Shown here piece by piece: positions 1-7,095 of a DNA stretch of 26,786 bases. The notes beneath the pieces are model-generated. The model worked only from the letters and a program-made list of their open reading frames with translations, did no database searches and had not been told where the DNA came from. Within the stretch, counting starts at the first letter, position 1. Each line of letters starts with the position of its first letter. The stretch covers positions 1 through 26,786 of the forward strand of contig UQNM01000034.1 in the NCBI GenBank assembly GCA_900542395.1, given 5' to 3'. Made by a program: the position numbers and the translations under genes. This DNA comes from an uncultured Eubacteriales bacterium (GTDB taxonomy: Bacteria > Bacillota > Clostridia > Christensenellales > Aristaeellaceae).

Positions 1-1
1 C

Positions 2-2254
2 ACCGGCGGCAGCGATAAGGAAGTCACCGTCACCCTGACCCATGCAGACGGAACGGTGACCGAAAAGAAAGAGACACTGTTCGGCGGCGCGGCCAACGTG
101 TCCTTCAGCGGGCTGAAGGCGGGCGTTTATGCTGTGAAGGTCGCTTATACCGGCACATCGAATACCACGCCGTTCAGCGGTTCGGTGACGATTTTCGACG
201 AAAACGCGCAGCCAAAGCCGACCGAAAACACCTATCGCAAGATCGTGGCCAATGCGTCTGTGAACGGCCAGAAGATCGGCGTGCAGGTGACGGATTCGGG
301 CTATAACACCTATGACGCGGCATCGGGCGAAATGAAGGTTCAGCCCAAGACGCTGGTGGTGACGCTCATCGGCGGGCCGAGCACCAAGACCATCAAGACC
401 GATACGGCCTTCGCAGAATTTACCGACCTTCCGGCAGGGCAGTATACCGTCACCGTGGCGTATGACGGTCACGCGGACGCCGCGCTGGAAAGCACGATCA
501 ACGGCCTGACGGTTGCGCAGAATACGCAAGCCATCACCGCGACGGCGGCGGCGGGCGTGAAGCGCATCGACGTGGATGTGACGGCGGCCAGCCCGATGAG
601 CGTGGTGGTCACGCTGATGCAGAATGGCCAGCCGAAGGATACCCGCTCGATTGCGGCGGGCGTGGGCAAGGTCAGCTTTGAAAACCTCGCGGCGGGCACG
701 TACAGCGTTTCCGTCAACTACGCGCCCGCGCAGCCCGGCGTTGCGGCGACGGTGATCGACAACCTGAACGTCACCGAGGAAAACGTGAAGATCGCCATCG
801 GCGGCGTAACGCCGGGCGAAAATAAGCTCACCGTCAGCGGCACGGCGAAGCCGAACGAGCCTGTTATGATTTCCACCGTGCCGGACGGCGGCAACACCAT
901 CGTCAACGCGGATGCAAACGGCAAATTCTCCGCCGAGCTGGCGCGCACGGCGGGCACCTACACCGAGGTCAGCGCGCAGTATGTCAGCGACGCGGCCAGC
1001 CGCGTCACCCTGAAAGGCACGTTCGTCGTCACCGGCACGGTCACAAAGCCTGGGCTGGAGGTGGACGATCTCTACAACAACAGCCTGACCGTCGTGGCCA
1101 AGACGACCGCGGGCGTGACCGTCTATCTCAAGACGGGCGATTACGAGCAGACCCTCGTTGCGGATAACCGCGGCATCGTCCGCTTCACCCTGCCGCATAC
1201 CTATGCGCAGGGGACGCGCTTCACCCTGACCGTCTATTACGGCGCGGGCAACAGCATGTCCTACAACGTGGAAGCGACCGTGGGCGGCACGCCGTATTAT
1301 AAGCTCTTCAAGCGCGGCAGCCGCGGCGACGGCGTGTATGCGCTGACCAGCCGCCTCTCCGAAATGGGCTACCCGGTTTCCCCGACGGATTATTACAGCG
1401 ACAGCGTGGCGGCGGCCGTGCGCCTGTTCCAGTCCGCCAACGGCCTGAGCGCGGACGGCATGGCGGGCAAGCTCACGCAGGAGAAGCTCTATTCCGTCAG
1501 CGCCATCGGTTATAGCGAGAGCGGCCAGACCTATCCGACGCTGGTGCGCGGCGATCGCGGTATGGCGCTGCTCTACACGCTCCAACAGCGCCTCAAGGAT
1601 CTGGGCTATTACACCATCCGCGTGGACGGCATCTTCGGCAGCGGCACGCAGCGCGCCGTGCGCTGGTTCCAGTCGGTCAACGGCCTTTCCGTCACCGGCA
1701 AGGCGGATAACGCGACCCAGCAGCTCCTCTATTCGGCGCAGGCCAAGGCCGCTTCGGGCTATTCCCCGGACAGCTACGATACGCTTTCGCGCTCCAACCG
1801 CTATAAAGCGGCGGTCGTTCCGCTCCAGCGCCGCCTGAAAGCGCTGGGCTACCTGAGCGGCTCGGCGGATGGCTACTTCGGCAGCAACACCTATCGCGCC
1901 GTGCGCAATTTCCAGAGCCGCAACGGCCTGAGCGTGACCGGCATTGCCGATTCGGGCACGCAGCAGCTTCTGTATTCCTCCTCCGCGAGACCGGCCTCCG
2001 GCTCGTCCTCCTCCGGTTCGGGCTCAAGCACGGGCTACCGCCTGCTGTATTGGGGCTGCCGGGGCGACGCGGTGAAGAGATTGCAGCAGGCGCTGATCGA
2101 CGCGGGCTACAAGAGCTATGTCCGCTCTGCGGACGGCATCTACGGCCAGTGGACGTATGACGCTGTGCGCGCCTATCAGAAGGACGTCGGCCTCTCCGTG
2201 GACGGCATCGCGGGCAGGAACACCCAGAACAAGCTCTACGGAACGAAGTATTGA
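2..2254 (+). CDS. Surface/secreted protein with Ig-like repeats and four peptidoglycan-binding domains (5' truncated)
   Basis: The frame is open from base 2, so the true start lies upstream; the GTG at 56 is internal and has no ribosome site. The N-terminal half holds repeated beta-sandwich-like units, each carrying a variant of 'F..L.AG.Y.V.V.Y' (for example FSGLKAGVYAVKV, FTDLPAGQYTVTV, FENLAAGTYSVSV), as in SpaA/Cna-B or carboxypeptidase-like Ig modules. A Big-type domain follows. The C-terminal part has four PG_binding_1 domains at about codons 433-500, 513-580, 594-660 and 680-750. They share the pattern G.RG..V..LQ..L..LGY....DG.FG..T..AVR.FQ...GLS.DG.A. and end in LYS or LYG. A Ser/Gly linker precedes the last one. 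Such proteins bind cell-wall peptidoglycan outside the membrane. No catalytic domain is visible in the part present, so the role is probably structural or adhesive, with any enzyme domain lying upstream. Confidence 0.85.
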   Translation, partial: TGGSDKEVTVTLTHADGTVTEKKETLFGGAANVSFSGLKAGVYAVKVAYTGTSNTTPFSGSVTIFDENAQPKPTENTYRKIVANASVNGQKIGVQVTDSGYNTYDAASGEMKVQPKTLVVTLIGGPSTKTIKTDTAFAEFTDLPAGQYTVTVAYDGHADAALESTINGLTVAQNTQAITATAAAGVKRIDVDVTAASPMSVVVTLMQNGQPKDTRSIAAGVGKVSFENLAAGTYSVSVNYAPAQPGVAATVIDNLNVTEENVKIAIGGVTPGENKLTVSGTAKPNEPVMISTVPDGGNTIVNADANGKFSAELARTAGTYTEVSAQYVSDAASRVTLKGTFVVTGTVTKPGLEVDDLYNNSLTVVAKTTAGVTVYLKTGDYEQTLVADNRGIVRFTLPHTYAQGTRFTLTVYYGAGNSMSYNVEATVGGTPYYKLFKRGSRGDGVYALTSRLSEMGYPVSPTDYYSDSVAAAVRLFQSANGLSADGMAGKLTQEKLYSVSAIGYSESGQTYPTLVRGDRGMALLYTLQQRLKDLGYYTIRVDGIFGSGTQRAVRWFQSVNGLSVTGKADNATQQLLYSAQAKAASGYSPDSYDTLSRSNRYKAAVVPLQRRLKALGYLSGSADGYFGSNTYRAVRNFQSRNGLSVTGIADSGTQQLLYSSSARPASGSSSSGSGSSTGYRLLYWGCRGDAVKRLQQALIDAGYKSYVRSADGIYGQWTYDAVRAYQKDVGLSVDGIAGRNTQNKLYGTKY

Positions 2255-2311
2255 CGGACGAATCATCCATCCGGTTCGCCTCAAGGCCGCCGGGGGTTGA
2301 AAGAGAATCAT

Positions 2312-2354
2312 AAAAAAGATGTGAGTCGGCTCTGCGCCTTCCCACATCTTTTTT
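2312..2354. terminator. Bidirectional intrinsic terminator
   Basis: A perfect 12-bp stem pairs AAAAAAGATGTG (2312-2323) with CACATCTTTTTT (2343-2354). The A-run on one side and T-run on the other let it work on both strands. It lies between the convergent ends of the peptidoglycan-binding gene and the TPM operon and can end both transcripts. Confidence 0.85.
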
Positions 2355-2365
2355 GATTTGGTCAT

Positions 2366-2531
2366 TGATACTAATTCTTGTTAAAATGGCTTAATCCGCG
2401 CACCATCTTTTTCGCTCTGACTTTGCCTCGTTCCGTTCAACGTACCTCCAGTACGCCTCACTTCACTTGGCTTCGTCAGAACAAAAAATCTGATGCGCTC
2501 TGTTAAGCATTTTAACTGCGAATTAGTATGA
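2366..2531. repeat. 166-bp palindromic repeat, copy 1 (MITE/REP-like)
   Basis: This block is identical by eye to 22775-22940, and the flanking bases differ immediately outside it. Its ends are inverted: ATACTAATTC at 2368 and GAATTAGTAT ending at 2529, with about 27 nt of imperfect terminal inverted repeat including GTTAAAATG and CTTAA. The symmetry continues inwards (GCTCTGAC against GTCAGAAC) to a small central hairpin, CGTAC-CTCCA-GTACG, at 2441-2455. The whole unit could therefore fold as one long hairpin in RNA or single-stranded DNA. It contains no ORF with a ribosome site. It begins 46 nt after the TPM-protein stop. The architecture resembles a non-autonomous miniature transposon, but no transposase is present in the window. 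Confidence 0.85.
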
Positions 2532-2577
2532 GAAACCATGTGAAGCCCGATCGGATGGGGCGGGAAGCGGGTATCGC

Positions 2578-3546
2578 TTAGAAGCTCCGTCCGCCGCCGC
2601 CGCCGCGGGAAGAACCGCCGCCAAAGCTGCTGCCGCCGCCGCCGAAGCTCCGTCCGCCGCCGCCGCCGCGGGAAGAGCCGCCGCCGAAACCGCCGCCAAA
2701 GCTGCCGCCAAAGCCGCCGAACGGGCGGGTGGGGCGAGGCGGACGGGGCGGGCGCGGGTCGAAGCCGCCGCCGCCCATCGGGGGACGCGGGCCGCGCGGG
2801 GGACGACGGCGATTGCCGCGGCCAAAGAGCCAGCCCATGAAGAAATAGCTCAGGCAGCCGCCGCGATTCGGCGCCAGCGCGTTAAACAGCACGCAGATGA
2901 CGATGTAGACAAAGATCACGCCAAGGATGAATTCGAACAAATCAAAGCCCCATTCGTCGTAACCGCCGTAGCCGCCCGAACCGCCGTAGGCGCTGTCGTA
3001 GCCGCTGTCGTAGCCGCTGCCGGAAGCGCCCTGCGAGAGGGAGAGCGTCTTGCCCTTTGCGCGGGCGAGATACCGGCATACGTCCTCGTAGAGATTCAGC
3101 ATGCCCTTGTCGAATTTGTTGTCGGCAAAGTAGTCGATGTTGTCGTCGATCAAATCGCCGCACTTGGAGCCGCTCAGCATGCGGTCAAGCCCCTTGCCCG
3201 TGCCGATCTGGATTTTGCGGTCGCCGCGCGCGAGCAGCACGACCACGCCGTTGTTTTCGCCCTTCTGGCCGATGCCCCATGTGTTGATGAGGTCGGTGGC
3301 GTAATCCGCCGGGTCCTGCCCGTCGAGGAAATCCACGACGACGGCGACGGCCTGAATACCGGTTGCGTCCTCAAGCGCCGCGCCATACTGCGCGATGGTA
3401 TCGAGGGTCGAGCCGGAAAGCACCGAACCGTCGTAATCATACGCATAGGCAAATTCGCCCGGCTTTTTCGGCACGGCGGCCGAAGCGCCGACGGCCAGCG
3501 CCAGCATCAAGGCCAGCGCCGTTACGAGTGCCCAAACTTTTTTCAT
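2578..3546 (-). CDS. TPM-domain membrane protein with Gly-rich tail
   Basis: This 322-aa protein starts with a signal peptide (MKKVWALVTALALMLALAVG, cleavage near ASA-A). A TPM_phosphatase domain (YgcG/Psb32 family) follows at about residues 30-165, with the typical GIQAVAVVVDFLDG, NNGVVVLLARGDRKIQI and GTGKGL segments. A membrane helix lies at about 205-225 (FILGVIFVYIVICVLF). The C-terminal 90 residues are Pro/Arg then Gly/Ser/Phe rich, as in many members of this family. The ATG overlaps the stop of the preceding 88-aa gene (ATGA), so translation is probably coupled. It is the last gene of the xpaC-telA operon. TPM proteins often accompany LemA-family proteins, which fits the gene two places upstream. 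The biochemical role in bacteria is poorly known, and the 'phosphatase' label should not be taken as proven. Confidence 0.85.
   Translation of the reverse strand: MKKVWALVTALALMLALAVGASAAVPKKPGEFAYAYDYDGSVLSGSTLDTIAQYGAALEDATGIQAVAVVVDFLDGQDPADYATDLINTWGIGQKGENNGVVVLLARGDRKIQIGTGKGLDRMLSGSKCGDLIDDNIDYFADNKFDKGMLNLYEDVCRYLARAKGKTLSLSQGASGSGYDSGYDSAYGGSGGYGGYDEWGFDLFEFILGVIFVYIVICVLFNALAPNRGGCLSYFFMGWLFGRGNRRRPPRGPRPPMGGGGFDPRPPRPPRPTRPFGGFGGSFGGGFGGGSSRGGGGGRSFGGGGSSFGGGSSRGGGGGRSF
2581..2706 (-). repeat. Two tandem 63-bp coding repeats in the TPM protein tail
   Basis: Two successive 63-bp units start at 2581 and 2644. They are nearly identical over their first 40 bp and encode 21-residue Gly-rich units, each ending in RGGGGGRSF. 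The array is in frame and lies at the extreme C-terminus, so changes in copy number would only shorten or lengthen the tail. Confidence 0.75.
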
Positions 3547-3809
3547 TGCGTTTCCCCTTTCTGGTGATTCCCCTCTTGGGCGGCGTTCTTCGCCGCCTGT
3601 TCTTCTTCCATGCGGGCGCGCTCGTCTTCTTCCTCGATGCGCGCGTAGAACCCGCCGACATGGTGCGCGATCATGTGGCCGGCAAAGCCGACGGCCGCGA
3701 CCGCGACCACCGCGACGATGGCCAGCGCGGCGAGCGCCTTGGGGGAGTGCTTCGCCGCCTCCATCGCGATTTGCAGATTTTCAAGGCTCAGGCCGGAAAA
3801 AATGCTCAC
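3543..3809 (-). CDS. Small single-pass membrane protein, unknown function
   Basis: This 88-aa protein has an N-terminal segment with amphipathic character (residues 1-25), one membrane helix at about 26-48 (ALAALAIVAVVAVAAVGF) and a charged C-terminal tail rich in Glu, Arg and Gln that could form a coiled coil (YARIEEEDERARMEEEQAAK). The start is a GTG placed directly after the stop of the LemA-like gene, with GAGGG 7 nt upstream in the end of that gene. Its own stop overlaps the ATG of the TPM gene. This packing says it is translated with its neighbours and probably works with them in the membrane. I do not recognise a named family. Confidence 0.8.
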   Translation of the reverse strand: MSIFSGLSLENLQIAMEAAKHSPKALAALAIVAVVAVAAVGFAGHMIAHHVGGFYARIEEEDERARMEEEQAAKNAAQEGNHQKGETQ

Positions 3810-4409
3810 TTAAATGCCCTCGTACATGTCCGGCTCAGCCAGCAGGAACTTGGTCGGCAGCTTTTCATAGAGCTTTTCCGCCTTTTCGGCCTTCTGGTTA
3901 TACGACCGCGCCTCCTGACGCAGGAAGCTGCCCTGTTCGGCGAAGGTATCCGCCGCGCGGGTGAGCATCCGCTCGTCCTCGGCGCTGGTCAGGGTCGCGT
4001 CATCCACAAGCTGGCTGACGGCGACGGTGAGCTGCTGATCCGCGCGGCTGATGTCGCGGGCGGTCTTGGCGCTCTGCATGGCCTTGATGGCGCTGCTCAC
4101 GTCGTCGAGCGTCGTCTGGCTGACGCTGCCGCGCTGGGCGACGGTTACGGCGTTCTGCGCGGCGCTGATGCGATCCTCCACGATGGATTTCACATCGCCC
4201 TGACGGATGAACGCCTGCGGCGTTGCGTTTTGCAGCGCGCGGAAATTGCCGATGGGCAGCGCCAGCGCGAGCATCACGACCAGCGCGGCGACGCCCGCGC
4301 CCTGCGGCAGGGCGGCCAGCCCCTTGGGCGCTTCCTGCTTCGGCTGCTTCTGGTGCTGCGGGTTGCCCTGCGCCTGTTTCGGCGCGGATTGGGTCGCGTA
4401 AGCGGGCAT
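3810..4409 (-). CDS. LemA-like membrane-anchored helical protein
   Basis: The protein is about 199 aa. It has a Gln/Pro/Lys-rich N-terminus, one membrane helix at about residues 38-54 (AALVVMLALALPIGNF) and a long helical extracytoplasmic or cytoplasmic part. Near the end, EARSYNQKAEKAEKLYEKLP recalls the conserved YN..V..YN..I..FP region of LemA, and LemA proteins commonly pair with TPM proteins as here. I rate the family link as likely but not certain. The ATG at 4409 is chosen because GAGGGG lies 7 nt before it; a TTG two codons upstream overlaps the telA stop and sits too close to that ribosome site. Confidence 0.7.
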   Translation of the reverse strand: MPAYATQSAPKQAQGNPQHQKQPKQEAPKGLAALPQGAGVAALVVMLALALPIGNFRALQNATPQAFIRQGDVKSIVEDRISAAQNAVTVAQRGSVSQTTLDDVSSAIKAMQSAKTARDISRADQQLTVAVSQLVDDATLTSAEDERMLTRAADTFAEQGSFLRQEARSYNQKAEKAEKLYEKLPTKFLLAEPDMYEGI

Positions 4410-4411
4410 AA

Positions 4412-5383
4412 TCAAACCCCTCTTTCTGCGCTTTGCTCAGCGCGGCGGATTTTTTCCTGTTCGGAAAGCGACTGCTCGATGTCGGCCAGCTCGGCCAGCA
4501 GGGATTCGGCGGTCTGCTGCGCGCGCTGCCGGTCGCTGTCCGCGTCGGCGGCGGCATAGGCCTTCGTCTGTTCGGCCAGCTCCCGCGTGCCGCGCCTGAC
4601 GTCGCGCGCGGCCTGCTCACCGACGCGCCTTTGCATCGTCAGCGAATCGGTGGCGCGGGCGAGACCGAGCGCCGCGGCCATCTGGCTCTTCCAGAGCGGG
4701 ATGGTCACTTCCAGCGCGGCCTGCAAGCGGGAGCAGGTCGTCTCGTCGCTGGCCTGAACGGCGCGAATCTGCGCGGCGAGCTGGGTGGAGGCGACCTGCG
4801 TGATGCGCAGATCCTGCACACGCCGCTCCATCCGGGCGACGTTCTGCGGGCTTTCGCCCCGCGCCCTTGCCTGCGCAACGGCTTCGTCGCCGACGACGAT
4901 CAGCGAGCACAGCTCGCGGTAAAGCCCCTCGTTGCGCTCGTACAGGCGATCCAGCAGCGCGCTGTCGCGCATGAGCGCAACGCGGCGGTCGGTCATCTCG
5001 TCCGCGCAGGCGTTGATTTTGGGGATGGCCTTTTCATAAGCGGCCTGCACCTCGGCGAGCGGCGCGGCGCCGCCGAACACCCGGCGGAAGAGCCCCTTGG
5101 CCTGCGCCGTGAACGAGCAGGCCTTGATCTGCTCGGCCAGCGTCTGCATCACGCTTTCCAGCGGCTTGATATCCTGCCGGAGCATCTGCTGGAGCGCGAT
5201 ATCCGAAAACGCGCCCATTTCCTTCTGCGCCCGCGCGCCGAAGCCCATCACGGCGGCGTTGTCGCTCAGGTCGATGCGCGCGGCCATCGCCTCGATGCGC
5301 CGCTGCATATCGGGATCGAGCTGCCCCTTCTGCGGGATTGCGCCCTGCTCGGGCACGAGCGCGAATCCGGAAAATTCACCCAT
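4412..5383 (-). CDS. TelA-family protein (toxic anion resistance family)
   Basis: This 323-aa protein shows the family hallmarks: IDLSDNAAVMGFGARAQKEM near residue 40, a FSDIALQQML segment, and IPLWKSQMAAALGLARA near residue 230, followed by a helical C-terminus. It is largely alpha-helical with no membrane helix, so it is probably cytosolic or peripheral. TelA proteins (YaaN in Bacillus) are named from tellurite resistance, but their biochemical activity is not established. The gene starts immediately after the xpaC stop with no gap and ends 2 nt before the LemA-like ATG. The xpaC-telA order matches the xpaC-yaaN pair of Bacillus subtilis. Confidence 0.9.
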   Translation of the reverse strand: MGEFSGFALVPEQGAIPQKGQLDPDMQRRIEAMAARIDLSDNAAVMGFGARAQKEMGAFSDIALQQMLRQDIKPLESVMQTLAEQIKACSFTAQAKGLFRRVFGGAAPLAEVQAAYEKAIPKINACADEMTDRRVALMRDSALLDRLYERNEGLYRELCSLIVVGDEAVAQARARGESPQNVARMERRVQDLRITQVASTQLAAQIRAVQASDETTCSRLQAALEVTIPLWKSQMAAALGLARATDSLTMQRRVGEQAARDVRRGTRELAEQTKAYAAADADSDRQRAQQTAESLLAELADIEQSLSEQEKIRRAEQSAERGV

Positions 5384-6088
5384 TTACTTCTTTTCCCCCT
5401 TGGCGAAGAGCGAGGCGAAGGGGTCGTCCTCCTGCGGCGCTTCCGCTTCCTTGGCGGCGGGCGCGTCCGGCTCGGCGGTCAGACCGTCGGATTTAAGCAT
5501 ATCCGCCAGCACGTCCATTTCGCTTTCCAGATTGATGAAGCGGAACTCGTTGAGCGCGTCAAGCTGCTTGTGAAACGCGGATTGCACTTGCTCGACGGCC
5601 TTGGCGATGCGCGCGGCGATGTCCGCGCTCTGCCCGGCGCTGACCTCCGCTTCCAGCGCGGCGCGGGCGCTTAGGAGCTTGAGCGTCGCGGGGAGATAGT
5701 AGCGCAGGAACGTGCGAAGCTGGGAGAGCATGTTCGGCTGTTCCTCGAGCCGCTGCAAAATCAGGCGGCAGGTCGCCTCGATATCCTCGATCTGGCGGGA
5801 AAGCGCCGGGTCGGCAATCGCGTCGTTGGCGGCGGCAATCTGATCCAGTTGGCCGCGCGCCTCGCGGATGAGCGCGTCCACCTCGGCGTTGCCGGATTTC
5901 GGCGCGGTTTCCACCTCGATCACGCGATCCGGGTATTTTTTCCGCCCCAGCGCGTAGCCCGCCGCGCCGACGGCCAGCGCGACCGGGTAGCTGACCAAGG
6001 AGCCGATGCCCATCGTCAGCGCGACGGCCATCACGCCCGCGCCCGCGAAGACAAACGGCGCGCCGGAGCGAATCGTCTTTTTTTCCAT
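5384..6088 (-). CDS. xpaC: XpaC-family membrane protein
   Basis: This 234-aa protein has two hydrophobic stretches at about residues 11-48 (FVFAGAGVMAVALTMGIGSL and PVALAVGAAGYALG). A helical domain follows, with signatures QLRTFLRYYLPATLKLL and INLESEMDVLADMLK, and then an acidic/Ala tail. This is the family annotated '5-bromo-4-chloroindolyl phosphate hydrolysis protein'; the name comes from a plate phenotype, not a proven enzyme. It is the first gene of the tight operon, with GGGAGG 10 nt before the ATG. The gene for the secreted protein ends 74 nt upstream with no clear terminator between, so co-transcription is possible. A clear paralog lies at 22994-23809. Confidence 0.88.
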   Translation of the reverse strand: MEKKTIRSGAPFVFAGAGVMAVALTMGIGSLVSYPVALAVGAAGYALGRKKYPDRVIEVETAPKSGNAEVDALIREARGQLDQIAAANDAIADPALSRQIEDIEATCRLILQRLEEQPNMLSQLRTFLRYYLPATLKLLSARAALEAEVSAGQSADIAARIAKAVEQVQSAFHKQLDALNEFRFINLESEMDVLADMLKSDGLTAEPDAPAAKEAEAPQEDDPFASLFAKGEKK

Positions 6089-6162
6089 CCCCCAAAAACC
6101 TCCCTTTATCGTCCGCCTCCGCCCGCTGTATCAAGGGGAGAGGCGCTTGTCATCTTTATGCT

Positions 6163-6858
6163 TTAATCCTCGTCGTGCCGGAACGCGGCGTTGGTGTGCA
6201 CCTGCGTCGGCATCGCGCCGTAGCTTTGCCACTGGGTGACAAAGGCCTCGTCCACGTCGAAGCGAACCAGCACCGTGCCGCCCGCCGGAATGCCCACGTC
6301 CTGGAGCGTCGTGCCGTCCGAATAGAGCATCGCGCCGCTGTCCGTATACAGGCCGATGGCCACGGTCGGGTTATAGGCGTCCATTTCCGTCGGATTGGTC
6401 AGGCGGCAGATCACGCTCATGTCGCCGGAGGCGTCCCGAACGATTTCCGAAACCGCCGAAAGGTCGTAATTGGCAAACGCCGCATCCACCGGCAGATAGG
6501 TCAGGTTGTAGGAAATGCCCGTGATGGAGGGAACGACGGGGTTGCCGTTTTCATCCGGCTCGAAGGAAACGATGTCAAACAGATAGCCGTCCTCGCCGGG
6601 GTTGAGGAAGTACGGCCAAATCTGCGCGACCTCGCTGGTGGAGAGCAGCGTTTCGCCGCTTTGCAGGTCGAACGTGCCCCGATCCAGACAGATCACCGTC
6701 GAGGCGTTGTTGTGCACCTGCGCGAAGCAATACGCCAGATAGTAATTCCCGCTCTGCACGATGTTGCAGGAGGATTGAACGATGACGCCCTCGCTGTCGC
6801 CGAGCGCACAGGCGGGCAGAAGCAGCGCCAGCAGCAGCGCGGCAAGCCATTTTTTCAT
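6163..6858 (-). CDS. Secreted protein, unknown function
   Basis: This 231-aa protein has a signal peptide (MKKWLAALLLALLLPACALG). A Cys at residue 17 could be lipidated, but the LPAC box is atypical, so ordinary secretion is equally possible. The mature part looks like two beta-sandwich halves: GNYYLAYCFAQVHNNAS...L..GTFDL near residue 37, and MSVICRLTNPTEM with VAIGLYTDSGAML near residues 150-175. The alternating 'contact with neighbours, then Y/D-x-G' pattern recalls FxLYD-type domains, but I would not assign that firmly. GGAGG sits 8 nt before the ATG. The gene lies upstream of xpaC on the same strand and might contribute to the same envelope function. Confidence 0.8.
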   Translation of the reverse strand: MKKWLAALLLALLLPACALGDSEGVIVQSSCNIVQSGNYYLAYCFAQVHNNASTVICLDRGTFDLQSGETLLSTSEVAQIWPYFLNPGEDGYLFDIVSFEPDENGNPVVPSITGISYNLTYLPVDAAFANYDLSAVSEIVRDASGDMSVICRLTNPTEMDAYNPTVAIGLYTDSGAMLYSDGTTLQDVGIPAGGTVLVRFDVDEAFVTQWQSYGAMPTQVHTNAAFRHDED

Positions 6859-6930
6859 CAGGAAGACCTCCGTTTTTCATAGTGGGTTTTGGCCAAGGCG
6901 CAGGCGGCGTCAGGCCACTTGTTTGTAGAA

Positions 6931-6959
6931 AGTATATCATGTTTTGGGTGGGTCTGCAA
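6931..6959 (-). promoter_or_regulatory. Promoter for the 6163-6858 gene (and perhaps the xpaC operon)
   Basis: On the minus strand TTGCAG (6954-6959) and TATACT (6931-6936) are separated by 17 bp, about 70 bp before the start codon. No equally good promoter is seen in the 74-bp gap before xpaC; only a weak ATGACA-N17-TACAGC is there. Confidence 0.55.
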
Positions 6960-7051
6960 GTTGACCACGCCCACAATGTCGCCGGAAACGCATGAAAACC
7001 TCATCAGGTGATGTATTGTGTCAGAAAAAATATACGGGGTGTGCCGTTGTA

Positions 7052-7060
7052 TGCTATAAT
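7052..7060 (+). promoter_or_regulatory. Extended -10 promoter for addA
   Basis: TGC followed by TATAAT is a perfect extended -10 element. No good -35 is seen 16-18 bp upstream, as expected for this promoter type. The addA ribosome site GGGAGG lies about 25 bp downstream and is 8 nt before its ATG. Confidence 0.65.
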
Positions 7061-7095
7061 GATGCGAAGAACATGCACCGGGGGAGGAAATCACC

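Noticed and set aside
4413..4415. TTG start for the LemA-like gene, overlapping the telA stop
   Set aside because: The ribosome site would be only 1 nt from TTG, while the ATG six bases further on has a normal 7-nt spacing.
3363..5674. Long plus-strand frames (398 and 413 codons) across the xpaC-telA operon
   Set aside because: They run opposite five tightly packed genes with good ribosome sites and conserved domains, and show no recognisable domain themselves.
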